Below, one piece after another: positions 10,054-19,776 of a DNA stretch of 64,000 bases; position 1 is the stretch's first letter; each line of letters opens with the position of its first letter. Source of the stretch: Prochlorococcus sp. AG-388-A04 (lineage in GTDB: Bacteria > Cyanobacteriota > Cyanobacteriia > PCC-6307 > Cyanobiaceae); assembly GCA_003279935.1 (NCBI GenBank), contig QCGL01000001.1:1-64000 (forward strand), written 5' to 3'. The notes beneath the pieces were generated by a model, which saw nothing but the letters and a program-made list of their open reading frames with translations, did no database searches and was not told the origin of the DNA. The position numbers and the translations under genes are program-made.

Positions 10054-11583
10054 CTAGTGAGCCTCCTCTGTTTTTTTATCTAAAGACATTCCGATAATCT
10101 GAGCGGAATGAATGTTGTCCCTATCTCTAATAGTAAGACAAGTGTGCAACAACCCTTTATCAACTAAATTTTTATATCTAATTGATATCGCATTATTAAC
10201 TCTATAACAATCTTTTGCAGCCCTATCTTTTGCCCCAGGTACTTTCCCAGAATAATCAAATCTTATTACTACGGGAATAGGGAGATCTTGAGAAACATTT
10301 AATCCTTTAAAAATCTTTACTCCTACATCCAAATCAGGAGCCCCTTCTTCAACTGTATCAAGATGAGCAAAATACGTTAAATTTCTTAAATGTACCTCTT
10401 TGAAACCAATCCCCACCCCAATAAACCTTTCAGCATGACCAATATCTTCATAAGAACCTTTATGAAATTTCTTAACGTAATCAATCTGAGAAATATTATT
10501 GACTATTAATTTGAAAACAAACTTATCCAATCCCATTAGTTGATCCTTAGTAGAAGTCCCTGAGATAATCTGACAAATTTCTTTTTCTGCTTCGTCTTTT
10601 GAAAAATTTATTGTGGAATTATAGATATCCAAACTAGAAATAGTATTATCTAAATCAATCTTTCCGTCACTTGAAGATATATGAATCTTTAACGAATCAG
10701 TATCAGTATCAAGACCAATTAACATAAGATCTACTGAAGCCCCGCAGCAAAAGCTATTTTCAACAGCCTCCTTAAAAGCTAGTAATTTTTCACGGCCCAT
10801 TTTAGCTGCTAATTTATCATCACTACCATGAGCCGCACATCCCTGATGTAAAGGGTCAACAGAACTAAAATGGTATGTGACGATTTTTAAATACCTTGTA
10901 TCTTTATCGGCTTCATTTGGATTATTTTCTCTATATCTTTTATGTTCAGTTTTTACCCATCTATTCACAGTATTTTCAATATCGAAGAGTGCCCCTGCAT
11001 GTGATCTTCTTCTAACTGCACTAAATGGAATTCTCATTACATATGCTACTGAATGAGCTAATCTTCCATCAGAGCAAGGTGTTATATCTAACAAGTGAAT
11101 TCCACAATCTAGCAGTTCTGTCTCAAAATTATTTGCGTTATGACTACCAGAAGACCCCTCTAAAGGGTCATTTTCGAAAAAATTATCGCTTAATTTTTCA
11201 TGCTGCTTAAAAGCGCACCATGCATATAAGGCCCTCATATCTAATGGTTTAACCCAAGATTTATCTAAAATATGTGTTGGTAAATCTATTCCTAAATTTT
11301 TATTAGATATAGATTGAGCTGTATTTATGAAATCCTCATGATGTTGTATACGAGCAATTTCTTTCAAAGTAGGGACAATTCTGTCAAAACTGCTTTTTAT
11401 TTGACTTTCATATTTATAAAGTTTTTCATTCTGAGAATTATTAGTTAAGTTATGAGTCTTATCAATATTTCTTAAATTATTTATTTCATTATTCTGTGCA
11501 TGAACATTTTCTGTAAAGGTTTTCATTGGAGCAGTTGGCCCCAATGTGAAGTTCTTGGCTTTAGCCAGTCCTCTCAAAGGCAT
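10054..11583 (-). CDS. csoSCA: Carboxysomal beta-type carbonic anhydrase CsoSCA (CsoS3)
   Basis: LLDCGIHLLDITPCSDGRLAHSVAYVMRIP, THYHFSS-like TYHFSSVDPLHQGCAAHGSDD; operon position. Confidence 0.97.
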   Translation of the reverse strand: MPLRGLAKAKNFTLGPTAPMKTFTENVHAQNNEINNLRNIDKTHNLTNNSQNEKLYKYESQIKSSFDRIVPTLKEIARIQHHEDFINTAQSISNKNLGIDLPTHILDKSWVKPLDMRALYAWCAFKQHEKLSDNFFENDPLEGSSGSHNANNFETELLDCGIHLLDITPCSDGRLAHSVAYVMRIPFSAVRRRSHAGALFDIENTVNRWVKTEHKRYRENNPNEADKDTRYLKIVTYHFSSVDPLHQGCAAHGSDDKLAAKMGREKLLAFKEAVENSFCCGASVDLMLIGLDTDTDSLKIHISSSDGKIDLDNTISSLDIYNSTINFSKDEAEKEICQIISGTSTKDQLMGLDKFVFKLIVNNISQIDYVKKFHKGSYEDIGHAERFIGVGIGFKEVHLRNLTYFAHLDTVEEGAPDLDVGVKIFKGLNVSQDLPIPVVIRFDYSGKVPGAKDRAAKDCYRVNNAISIRYKNLVDKGLLHTCLTIRDRDNIHSAQIIGMSLDKKTEEAH

Positions 11584-11590
11584 TATTTAA

Positions 11591-13897
11591 TTAACCTCTT
11601 GCACCACCTGAAAAGGTAACCAGTTGTCCATCACGAGTGTTACCACTAGATCCAGTTATAAGAAAATCAGGTTTTTCTGTCTCATCATTTCTCTTATTAT
11701 CAACAGGTGGCATTGCTCCCATAAATCCCGCTCTTGATGGATTTCTCTTCCTAGCAGAAACTCCTTCTGTTCCCGTGACTTTATCTCCTCTATCCCAGTC
11801 GTCACCAGTTATATTCCCTGCAGACTGACCCTCACCTGTTATTCTGGAAGACTCTTTTTTATCTGTAGGGATATCAATATTTTGACTTTCTTCTTGTTTC
11901 ATTTTTTGTTTATAAGTCATATTTTTATTAGGTTCAAATCTAAATTGCTCAGTACCCGTGACTTTATCTTCTGCCATATCAAAAGGTCCTGTAATCTTTG
12001 AACTATCTTCATACCTATTACCTGTTACTCCTTCTGTATTTTTAGCTGAATACTTTTCTCTTGATGGTGAATTAACAGAAAATTCCTTCCAAGAATTTGA
12101 GGCTGACTTCTCTTGATTTGCATAAGAAGCATCGCTTGGTGGTGTTTCGCAATTTGATAAAAACTGATCTCCTCCAATATATGGAGTTCCAGTTAAGTTT
12201 TTACAAGCACCTTTTCTTGCACCAGTCATTACTCCACCAATGCCTGGCTGCAGTCCAGTTAATCTTGCATTTGAATTATTTCCAGAATTGACTGTCGCTC
12301 GAGATTTCATATCATCAGCTATTTCAGCATTGCAATTTTCATTAATTTGATCTAAGCCTGCATAAGGAGTTCCTGTTAACACCTTGCATGACCCAGGCTC
12401 ATCTCCTGTTACGATTTTTGATCTACCTGTCATTGTTCCACTTATCAAATTAGATTTTGAAGAGAGACTTAAACCGACTTTCCTAGCCTCAGGCTGTGGA
12501 GTAGATCCGCAGAATTTTTCATATTGCTGGGAACCAATATATTCATCTCCTGTCACATTTTTACAGCTACCATGTTCATTACCTGTTACATAATCAGATC
12601 TTCCTACACCAGTTCCTGTAACGTTATTTCCATTTAAAGTGTCATAACTTCCAACTTTTTCAAATGATTTTCCTTTTGGGCTATGCTCTGATCCCAGATA
12701 TTGATCCCCAGTCAACTGCTTCCCAGATCCTGACTCATCTCCAGTTACTAAGGATGATCTTCCTGGCAAGGAACCAGATACTTTTAATCCATCAGTTGTT
12801 ATGCTTTGCTTTACCTTTGCTGGTTTTTTTATTACTTCCCCACAATATTTTTTTGACTGATTAGCAGAAATATATTCTGTTCCAGTCAAGTTTTTACAAG
12901 TTCCAGGTTCATCACCAGTAACTTTTTCAGATCTGCCGACTTCATTACCAGTAACCTTATTACCGGATGTTGTGGTTGTAACAGAGGCTCTTATCGGTTG
13001 TTTATATTTTGGTTTGTCTTGACAGAATTGATCAGTCACCTCAGCTCCCATATATTGGGTCCCAGTTACTGTTCTACAGGTACTAGCTTCATTACCTGTT
13101 GTTTTCAAAGATCTGTTTGCTTGTGTTCCTGTAACAGTTTGTCCAGAATCTGTTTCACTTTTTCCAACTTTCCAACTTGCATCAGCAATATTTAATTTAG
13201 AACCATTTTTGTTTGGACCACATGGCCTACACTTACCATTACCTTGTTTTGATGTAGATCCTGTTTTACTTCTGAGTTCTCTTACCCTTTGAGAAATTTC
13301 CCTACTAGACAAATCCGGGTCTCCTCTTCTCGCTAAAGAAGCAGCACTTGTATTTTGTTTTGATGCTGATTTTCCATGTTTAGATTGAGCTTCTCTTCTT
13401 GCTAAAACAATATCTCTGCTTGTATTTGTTATGGGTTTTCTCTTTTGATTAATTCTTCTTTTGATATTTTGTTTAACTACTTGATTATCTTGAAAAGTGT
13501 TATTGTGATCTTTTAAGGTCTGAGGTTTTTCGGTTGAAATAACTTTACTAACTTTAATATCACTTTTAACATCAGTACGTGTTCTATCTGAAGAATTAAT
13601 AGCTGATTTACCATGTGTAGACATTGCTTTTCTTCTTTCTATACCAAGTTCTTTACTAGATAATTTTGATGAAGTAGATTTTCTAGCAATTTTATTGGCA
13701 GGTATATTAGATTTACTTGGTGGTGTTAAAACTTTTTTATTCGAAGAAGTTGCTCCAGTTGAATGTATATCTTGAGATGATCTAACTCTATCTTTAGTAG
13801 AAGAAGAATGTAAGGCAGCTTTTTTCCCGCCATCACTCATAGCCTTTCTTCTTTCTAGGGCAATCTCTCTACTGGTTTTTGTTGACATAATCTTCAA
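11591..13897 (-). CDS. csoS2: Carboxysome assembly scaffold CsoS2 (likely start at internal Met, 13888)
   Basis: Four N-terminal SRExxxxRRxAxSxxGK repeats, six M-repeats with VTGxxxGRSxxVTGDExGxCKxLTG, C-terminal QLVTFSGGARG. Confidence 0.97.
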   Translation of the reverse strand: MKIMSTKTSREIALERRKAMSDGGKKAALHSSSTKDRVRSSQDIHSTGATSSNKKVLTPPSKSNIPANKIARKSTSSKLSSKELGIERRKAMSTHGKSAINSSDRTRTDVKSDIKVSKVISTEKPQTLKDHNNTFQDNQVVKQNIKRRINQKRKPITNTSRDIVLARREAQSKHGKSASKQNTSAASLARRGDPDLSSREISQRVRELRSKTGSTSKQGNGKCRPCGPNKNGSKLNIADASWKVGKSETDSGQTVTGTQANRSLKTTGNEASTCRTVTGTQYMGAEVTDQFCQDKPKYKQPIRASVTTTTSGNKVTGNEVGRSEKVTGDEPGTCKNLTGTEYISANQSKKYCGEVIKKPAKVKQSITTDGLKVSGSLPGRSSLVTGDESGSGKQLTGDQYLGSEHSPKGKSFEKVGSYDTLNGNNVTGTGVGRSDYVTGNEHGSCKNVTGDEYIGSQQYEKFCGSTPQPEARKVGLSLSSKSNLISGTMTGRSKIVTGDEPGSCKVLTGTPYAGLDQINENCNAEIADDMKSRATVNSGNNSNARLTGLQPGIGGVMTGARKGACKNLTGTPYIGGDQFLSNCETPPSDASYANQEKSASNSWKEFSVNSPSREKYSAKNTEGVTGNRYEDSSKITGPFDMAEDKVTGTEQFRFEPNKNMTYKQKMKQEESQNIDIPTDKKESSRITGEGQSAGNITGDDWDRGDKVTGTEGVSARKRNPSRAGFMGAMPPVDNKRNDETEKPDFLITGSSGNTRDGQLVTFSGGARG

Positions 13898-13918
13898 ATT
13901 AGTAACTCTTTAAAAAAA

Positions 13919-13955
13919 CTTTCTCCAATAAAAATTTTGTTTTGAAAGGAGAAAG
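13919..13955 (-). other. Intercistronic stem-loop cbbS/csoS2
   Basis: CTTTCTCC ... GGAGAAAG, 8-bp perfect arms around 21 nt. Confidence 0.6.
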
Positions 13956-13977
13956 ATATTGACTGTTAAATAAAAAT

Positions 13978-14319
13978 TTAGCGTCCTTGGAAAACTGCAA
14001 AAGCTGTGCCTTGACTTTGTGTATAAGCGTCATAACCAATGATTCTTACGTGATGATCAGGATATGCTCTATGGCATGCCTCTAACTCACTTACAACCAA
14101 GTTAAGATCTTTTTCCCCAAAGAAAGGGAGCTTCCAATAAGACCAATAAGTTTGCATACTTCCACTTGGATGTACATGCTCAATAACAGGACTCCATCCT
14201 TGAGCAATAATGTAAGCAATCTGGTCGTATATTTCTTCCTGGGTCATCGGTGGTAAAAAACCGAATGTTTCCAGGGTAGCAACTGTTTGATAGTCACCAA
14301 CTGAGCTCTGGAAAGGCAT
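13978..14319 (-). CDS. cbbS: Ribulose bisphosphate carboxylase small subunit (form IA)
   Basis: ETFGFLPPMTQEEIYDQIAYIIAQGWSPVIEH, TYWSYWKLPFFGE. Confidence 0.98.
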   Translation of the reverse strand: MPFQSSVGDYQTVATLETFGFLPPMTQEEIYDQIAYIIAQGWSPVIEHVHPSGSMQTYWSYWKLPFFGEKDLNLVVSELEACHRAYPDHHVRIIGYDAYTQSQGTAFAVFQGR

Positions 14320-14344
14320 AATTAAATGATTTGTGAATGATTTT

Positions 14345-14393
14345 CTCGTAAAAACGAGGTTTGAAAAATTGAGGAGAAATAATTTTTCTCCTC
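14345..14393 (-). other. Two intercistronic stem-loops cbbL/cbbS
   Basis: CTCGT-AAAA-ACGAG (14345-14358) and GAGGAGAAA-TAATT-TTTCTCCTC (14371-14393). Confidence 0.65.
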
Positions 14394-14409
14394 TTGTTTG
14401 AAATCTGAG

Positions 14410-15825
14410 TTAGCCTTGAACGTCGAGCTTATCAACGGTATCAAACTCAAACTTGATTTCTTTCCAAGTTTCGAGTGCAATAGCTAATTCAGGACTATGC
14501 TTAGCAGCTTCCATTAGAATGTCTCTACTCTCTTTTTCGATTTCGCGACCTGCATTACGTGCTTTCACGCAAGCTTCCAATGCAACACGGTTTGCAGCAG
14601 CTCCGGCAGCTGAACCCCATGGATGACCATGAGTTCCTCCTCCGAATTGAAGACAAGAATCATCTCCAAATATTGCAAGCAGTGCTGGCATATGCCAAAC
14701 GTGGATACCACCAGATGCAACAGCAAAAACTCCAGGCATTGATCCCCAATCTTGATCAAAGAAGTTACCTCTTGATCTATCTTCGGGAACAAATGATTCT
14801 CTTAAGTTATCAATGTAACCAAGAGTAGTTTGACGGTCACCTTCTAGTTTTCCAACAACGGTTCCAGTGTGTAACTGATCTCCTCCAGAGAGTCTTAAAC
14901 ATTTCGCTAGAACTCTAAAATGGATACCATGCTTTGGATGTCTATCAATCACAGCATGCATAGCTCTGTGTATATGCAGAAGCATGCCATTTTTACGACA
15001 CCAGTTTGCAAGGCCAGTATTTGCGGTAAATCCACCAGTTATGTAATCATGCATGATGATTGGCATATCAAGCTCTTTAGCAAACTCTGCACGTTCGTAT
15101 AGTTCTTCAGGAGTATTTGCGGTGCAATTTAAATAATGACCTTTTACTTCTCCAGTTTCTTGCTGAGCAAGTTTAACGGCCTCAGCAACGAACTCAAATC
15201 TTTCTCTCCAACGTTGGAATGGCTGAGAATTGATATTCTCATCATCTTTAGTTAGATCAAGACCACCTCTTAGGCATTCATAGACAACCCTTCCGTAGTT
15301 CTTACCAGACAATCCTAATTTAGGTTTGATGGTACAACCAAGAAGTGGTCTTCCATACTTATTAAGTCGATCTCTTTCAACAACTATACCGTTAGGTGGT
15401 CCACCACAGGTCTTAATAAAAGCGATTGGGAATCTAATATCCTCAAGACGAAGATGTCTTAAAGCTTTAAATCCAAATACGTTACCTACTAAAGAGGTTA
15501 ATACGTTTGTAATTGAACCTTCTTCGAAAAGATCTAGAGGGTATGCAATAAATGCATAAAATGCTTCTGGATCACCAGGAACGTCTTCGATTCGATAACA
15601 ACGGCCTTTGTAAAATTCAAGGTCGGTAAGTAACTCGGACCAAACAGTTGACCAAGTACCAGTAGAAGATTCAGCCGCTACCGCAGCTGCAACTTCTTCT
15701 CTTGGGACACCTTCTTGGCCTGTGCATTTGAAACAGGCTAACAAATCAGTGTCGAGGGGGACATATTCAGGAGTCCAGTATGTATCTCTGTACTCCTTTA
15801 CCCCAGCGTCATACTTCTTACTCAT
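14410..15825 (-). CDS. cbbL: Ribulose bisphosphate carboxylase large subunit (form IA)
   Basis: [63 protein letters not shown]. Confidence 0.99.
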
Positions 15826-15861
15826 AAGGATAAATTTAGGTCTATTAAGGGAAATTTATTA

Positions 15862-15878
15862 GCAAAATTAAATTTTGC
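15862..15878 (-). other. Intercistronic stem-loop csoS1/cbbL
   Basis: GCAAAATT-A-AATTTTGC perfect inverted repeat. Confidence 0.6.
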
Positions 15879-15887
15879 TTTATTTAA

Positions 15888-16199
15888 TTAGTCCTTTTGA
15901 CCAAGGAAATCGCCATTACCAAGTGCTGGCTCAACTTCTCTATGAGGGCGAGCAATGATGTGAGCTGCGACAAGACCGTCACCAACTCTCTCACAAGCAT
16001 CAGCTCCGGCTCTTACTGCTGCGTTAACAGCTCCCGTTTCTCCTCTAACTAAAACTGTGACATAACCGCCACCTACGAATTCACGACCGATAAGACGAAC
16101 TTCTGCTGCCTTGGTCATTGCGTCTGCTGCTTCGATTGCAGGTACAAGTCCGCGTGTCTCGATCATGCCGAGTGCGATACCCATTGTTTCTGTAGCCAT
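15888..16199 (-). CDS. csoS1: Carboxysome shell hexamer CsoS1 (BMC-H)
   Basis: MGIALGMIETRGLVPAIEAADAMTKAAEVRLIGREFVGGGYVTVLVRGETGAVNAAVRAG. Confidence 0.98.
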   Translation of the reverse strand: MATETMGIALGMIETRGLVPAIEAADAMTKAAEVRLIGREFVGGGYVTVLVRGETGAVNAAVRAGADACERVGDGLVAAHIIARPHREVEPALGNGDFLGQKD

Positions 16200-16217
16200 T
16201 GCCTACTAATTACTAAA

Positions 16218-16231
16218 TGTGGAATGTTCAA
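16218..16231 (+). repeat. 14-nt direct repeat TGTGGAATGTTCAA, copy 1
   Basis: Identical to 16450-16463. Confidence 0.85.
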
Positions 16232-16255
16232 TCCGAAGAATGGTCCATAACGTAC

Positions 16256-16263
16256 TGATAAGT
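16256..16263 (+). promoter_or_regulatory. Half-site TGATAAGT
   Basis: Exact match to operator arm, 57 bp upstream of csoS1. Confidence 0.4.
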
Positions 16264-16277
16264 CAAGCATTTTTTAC

Positions 16278-16307
16278 TAAATACTCTATTAATGTTTTTT
16301 TTGTCAT
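16278..16307 (-). promoter_or_regulatory. Predicted promoter of the csoS1-cbbLS-cso operon
   Basis: On minus strand ATGACA (16302-16307), 18-bp spacer, TATTTA (16278-16283), about 79 bp upstream of csoS1 ATG; the -35 sits directly next to the palindrome at 16308-16326. Confidence 0.4.
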
Positions 16308-16326
16308 TGATAAGTTAAACTTATCA
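16308..16326. promoter_or_regulatory. Candidate operator: inverted repeat TGATAAGT-TAA-ACTTATCA
   Basis: 8-bp perfect arms, 3-bp spacer. Confidence 0.6.
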
Positions 16327-16339
16327 CCCTTGCTATTAT

Positions 16340-16359
16340 TGATATGTCAATACTTATCA
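16340..16359. promoter_or_regulatory. Second candidate operator: TGATATGT-CAAT-ACTTATCA
   Basis: Same arms with one mismatch and 4-bp spacer. Confidence 0.5.
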
Positions 16360-16410
16360 AAATTAGTTAGTGCATCAAAACATACGGTTGTGTTAATAAA
16401 AAATTTACAT

Positions 16411-16480
16411 TAAGTTATGCGCGTACGAGACAGGCCCTGTCTACACAGGTGTGGAATGTTCAACCTCTCCTGTCTCTGTA
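16411..16480. ncRNA. Candidate structured RNA or leader, GC-rich islet
   Basis: AGACAGG-C-CCTGTCT at 16428-16442, alternative GAGACAGG (16427-16434)/CCTGTCTC (16469-16476) pairing; much richer in GC than surrounding intergenic DNA. Confidence 0.4.
16450..16463 (+). repeat. 14-nt direct repeat TGTGGAATGTTCAA, copy 2
   Basis: Identical to 16218-16231. Confidence 0.85.
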
Positions 16481-16525
16481 TCAAGTTTTAAAGTAAGATA
16501 ATATTCAGATATTTTTTATATTATT

Positions 16526-17113
16526 TTGAATTCTTCTTCTGTTCTTACTATTGCAAGCGGAAATCAAAAGAAGGTATCTGAAATATTAGAAATGTTAGAT
16601 GTTCTATCTTTAAAAGTAAAAAAGCAACCCGAATATTTGAATGTAGAAGAGACAGGTATAACCTATTTTGATAATGCTTTTTTAAAAGCAAAAGCAGCTT
16701 CTTTAGAAACTAAAACTTGGGCCTTAGCCGATGACTCAGGGCTTGAGGTTGATTATTTAGATGGAAGACCTGGTATATATTCTGCAAGATATGCCGACAA
16801 TAATAATGAAAAGCTTACTAAATTACTTAAAGAACTAAGTGATATCCCATACAGAAGCGCAAAATTCATTAGTTGTATGGTTCTATGTGATCCAGAAGGA
16901 AATTTGGTAAAAGATGCAACGGGTATTTGCTGGGGGGAAATTCTTAAAGAACCAAAATATCCTAACGGAGAATTTGAATCTATTTTTTGGGTTAAAGAGG
17001 CTAATTGTGTATATGGAGAATTAAGCCATTCTCAATTGAGTAAACTTGGGAGTAGAGGTAAAGCCGCAAAAAATATAGCTCCTTTTTTAAAAAGAGAATT
17101 TGGAATAGATTAA
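16526..17113 (+). CDS. rdgB: Non-canonical purine NTP pyrophosphatase (RdgB/HAM1)
   Basis: LTIASGNQKKVSEI, WALADDSGLEVDYLDGRPGIYSARYA, LSKLGSRGKAAKNIAPFL. Confidence 0.93.
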   Translation: MNSSSVLTIASGNQKKVSEILEMLDVLSLKVKKQPEYLNVEETGITYFDNAFLKAKAASLETKTWALADDSGLEVDYLDGRPGIYSARYADNNNEKLTKLLKELSDIPYRSAKFISCMVLCDPEGNLVKDATGICWGEILKEPKYPNGEFESIFWVKEANCVYGELSHSQLSKLGSRGKAAKNIAPFLKREFGID

Positions 17114-17122
17114 AAAATCTAT

Positions 17123-17893
17123 TTAATAGTTTGATATTTGATCAATTGCTCTTATCGCAGCTGCTGCGGCCTCTTCAACATCTCCCTCTTTACCTGCGAG
17201 AGTGAGCCTTCCAAAGGCTCCAACGGCTTTTACATCAATGATGGTTATATTTGCGGATTTTTCAGCTTCATTAGCTGCCTTAAGTACATATCCGGCTGGT
17301 TCAGTCTCCAAAATAAACATGCTCATTCCAGATTGAATCATAGATCCACTTCTATTTTGCCTATTGATTAAAACTGCATGATCTGGGGTAATTGCACGAA
17401 TAACTTCTGTCCAACTTGTTGATGGCTTGGTTCTTTTCCTCACTTCACTCCCAATAGCATCTAAAACCACATCTCCTGAATGCAAAACTGTACTTTGGTC
17501 CTTATGGTAAAGAGCTAAAGAGCCAAAGGCTCTTTCCACAATCATCTGACCTAGCCTTACATTACTTGCCTTTAAAGCTATATCAGTAACCCTATGTACT
17601 GCCATTCCGGGAGAAACTTCCATCCATAGGCAAGAATCACCCGGTATTGGTAAAAATCCTCTACTCACAGTCCCCATATATGCAGCTAACTGAGGTTGTA
17701 AAGAGTCTAAAAAAACATATGTCCTTAATTCTATTTGCTCAACTTGACTTGCTTGTCTTGAAACTAATGACTTTTCAGAGTCAGTTGTTATAAAACAGCT
17801 AGCTCCATTGGACTGAGATTGAACTTCAGATCCAGTAACAAGAGAACTTCCTTTTCTTCGATCTCCTCTATTTAGGCTAGAAGTTGGTTCCAT
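17123..17893 (-). CDS. csoS1D: Tandem-BMC shell protein CsoS1D
   Basis: 256 aa with two BMC-like halves ([87 protein letters not shown]). Confidence 0.9.
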   Translation of the reverse strand: MEPTSSLNRGDRRKGSSLVTGSEVQSQSNGASCFITTDSEKSLVSRQASQVEQIELRTYVFLDSLQPQLAAYMGTVSRGFLPIPGDSCLWMEVSPGMAVHRVTDIALKASNVRLGQMIVERAFGSLALYHKDQSTVLHSGDVVLDAIGSEVRKRTKPSTSWTEVIRAITPDHAVLINRQNRSGSMIQSGMSMFILETEPAGYVLKAANEAEKSANITIIDVKAVGAFGRLTLAGKEGDVEEAAAAAIRAIDQISNY

Positions 17894-17991
17894 TCACGAA
17901 ACTATAACGGATTAGGGTTCTTTTTTTTCTATTAAATTAACTTGCATGCTTCGTCCGAAACGATAACTTCAAATTAAAGATATGAAATTTT

Positions 17992-18360
17992 ATGGTAAAT
18001 TCTCAAAAAAAAGCGCCAGATTCTTCTAGCTCTGAAAATGAATTAAGTCCTGATCAAACCCTAGGTTTAGTGAGCTTAAGTTTAATGCAAAAGTTATCTC
18101 AGAAAGATCCTTCATTTAGTTGGTTGGAAGAGATTAAACCAGATCAATTTAATCTTAAAAATCTTAGAGATAGACTAGAGTTAACCGAATTAGCTATTAA
18201 GACAGGTGCACCTCTAACAACTTCCGAAGTTTCAATTTTAATGGGAGCAAAGCCTGGTAAATCAAAGATAGAAAGAGGTGGATTATTAGCCATAAAAGTT
18301 GCCAGGAATGTCTGGAAATTATCTAAACTTGGTCAAGGAAGTTCCTATTACAGAAATTAA
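17992..18360 (+). CDS. Conserved-looking hypothetical protein between csoS1D and chlN
   Basis: 122 aa ORF; TLGLVSLSLMQKL...LRDRLELTELAIKTGAPLTTSEVSILMGAKPGKSKIERGGLLAIKVARNVWKL; helical, HTH-like appearance. Confidence 0.75.
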   Translation: MVNSQKKAPDSSSSENELSPDQTLGLVSLSLMQKLSQKDPSFSWLEEIKPDQFNLKNLRDRLELTELAIKTGAPLTTSEVSILMGAKPGKSKIERGGLLAIKVARNVWKLSKLGQGSSYYRN

Positions 18361-18427
18361 ATTTCAGAGTAAATAAATTAGTTTAATTATTCTTATTAAA
18401 GTTTTTAAACTTTCATATAAGTTTTTT

Positions 18428-18441
18428 AAATGTATACATTT
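18428..18441. promoter_or_regulatory. Perfect 14-bp palindrome AAATGTATACATTT upstream of chlN
   Basis: Direct reading. Confidence 0.45.
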
Positions 18442-18450
18442 TGTAAGAGA

Positions 18451-18458
18451 ACTTATCA
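18451..18458 (+). promoter_or_regulatory. ACTTATCA half-site upstream of chlN
   Basis: Exact match to operator arm, 59 bp upstream of chlN ATG. Confidence 0.4.
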
Positions 18459-18501
18459 ATTAGTGCTTAAATCCAAAAGTTTATGCAAGCTTGAAGAATA
18501 A

Positions 18502-19773
<1,272 letters not shown>

Positions 19774-19776
19774 ATT

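Noticed and set aside
11930-11945. tRNA T-arm-like string ggttcaaatc
   Set aside because: Inside csoS2 with no cloverleaf around it; no tRNA gene was found in the window.
11637-13195. Several plus-strand ORFs antisense to csoS2 (11637, 12097, 12384, 12664, 12998)
   Set aside because: They lie wholly opposite a strongly supported repetitive gene; their apparent motif regularity mirrors the csoS2 repeats.
11591-13897. Programmed -1 frameshift in csoS2 giving a short isoform as in some proteobacteria
   Set aside because: I saw no convincing slippery heptamer plus downstream structure; a scan would be needed.
14559-15559. ORFs antisense or out of frame within cbbL
   Set aside because: Fully inside cbbL, no family signal; codon-usage artefacts.
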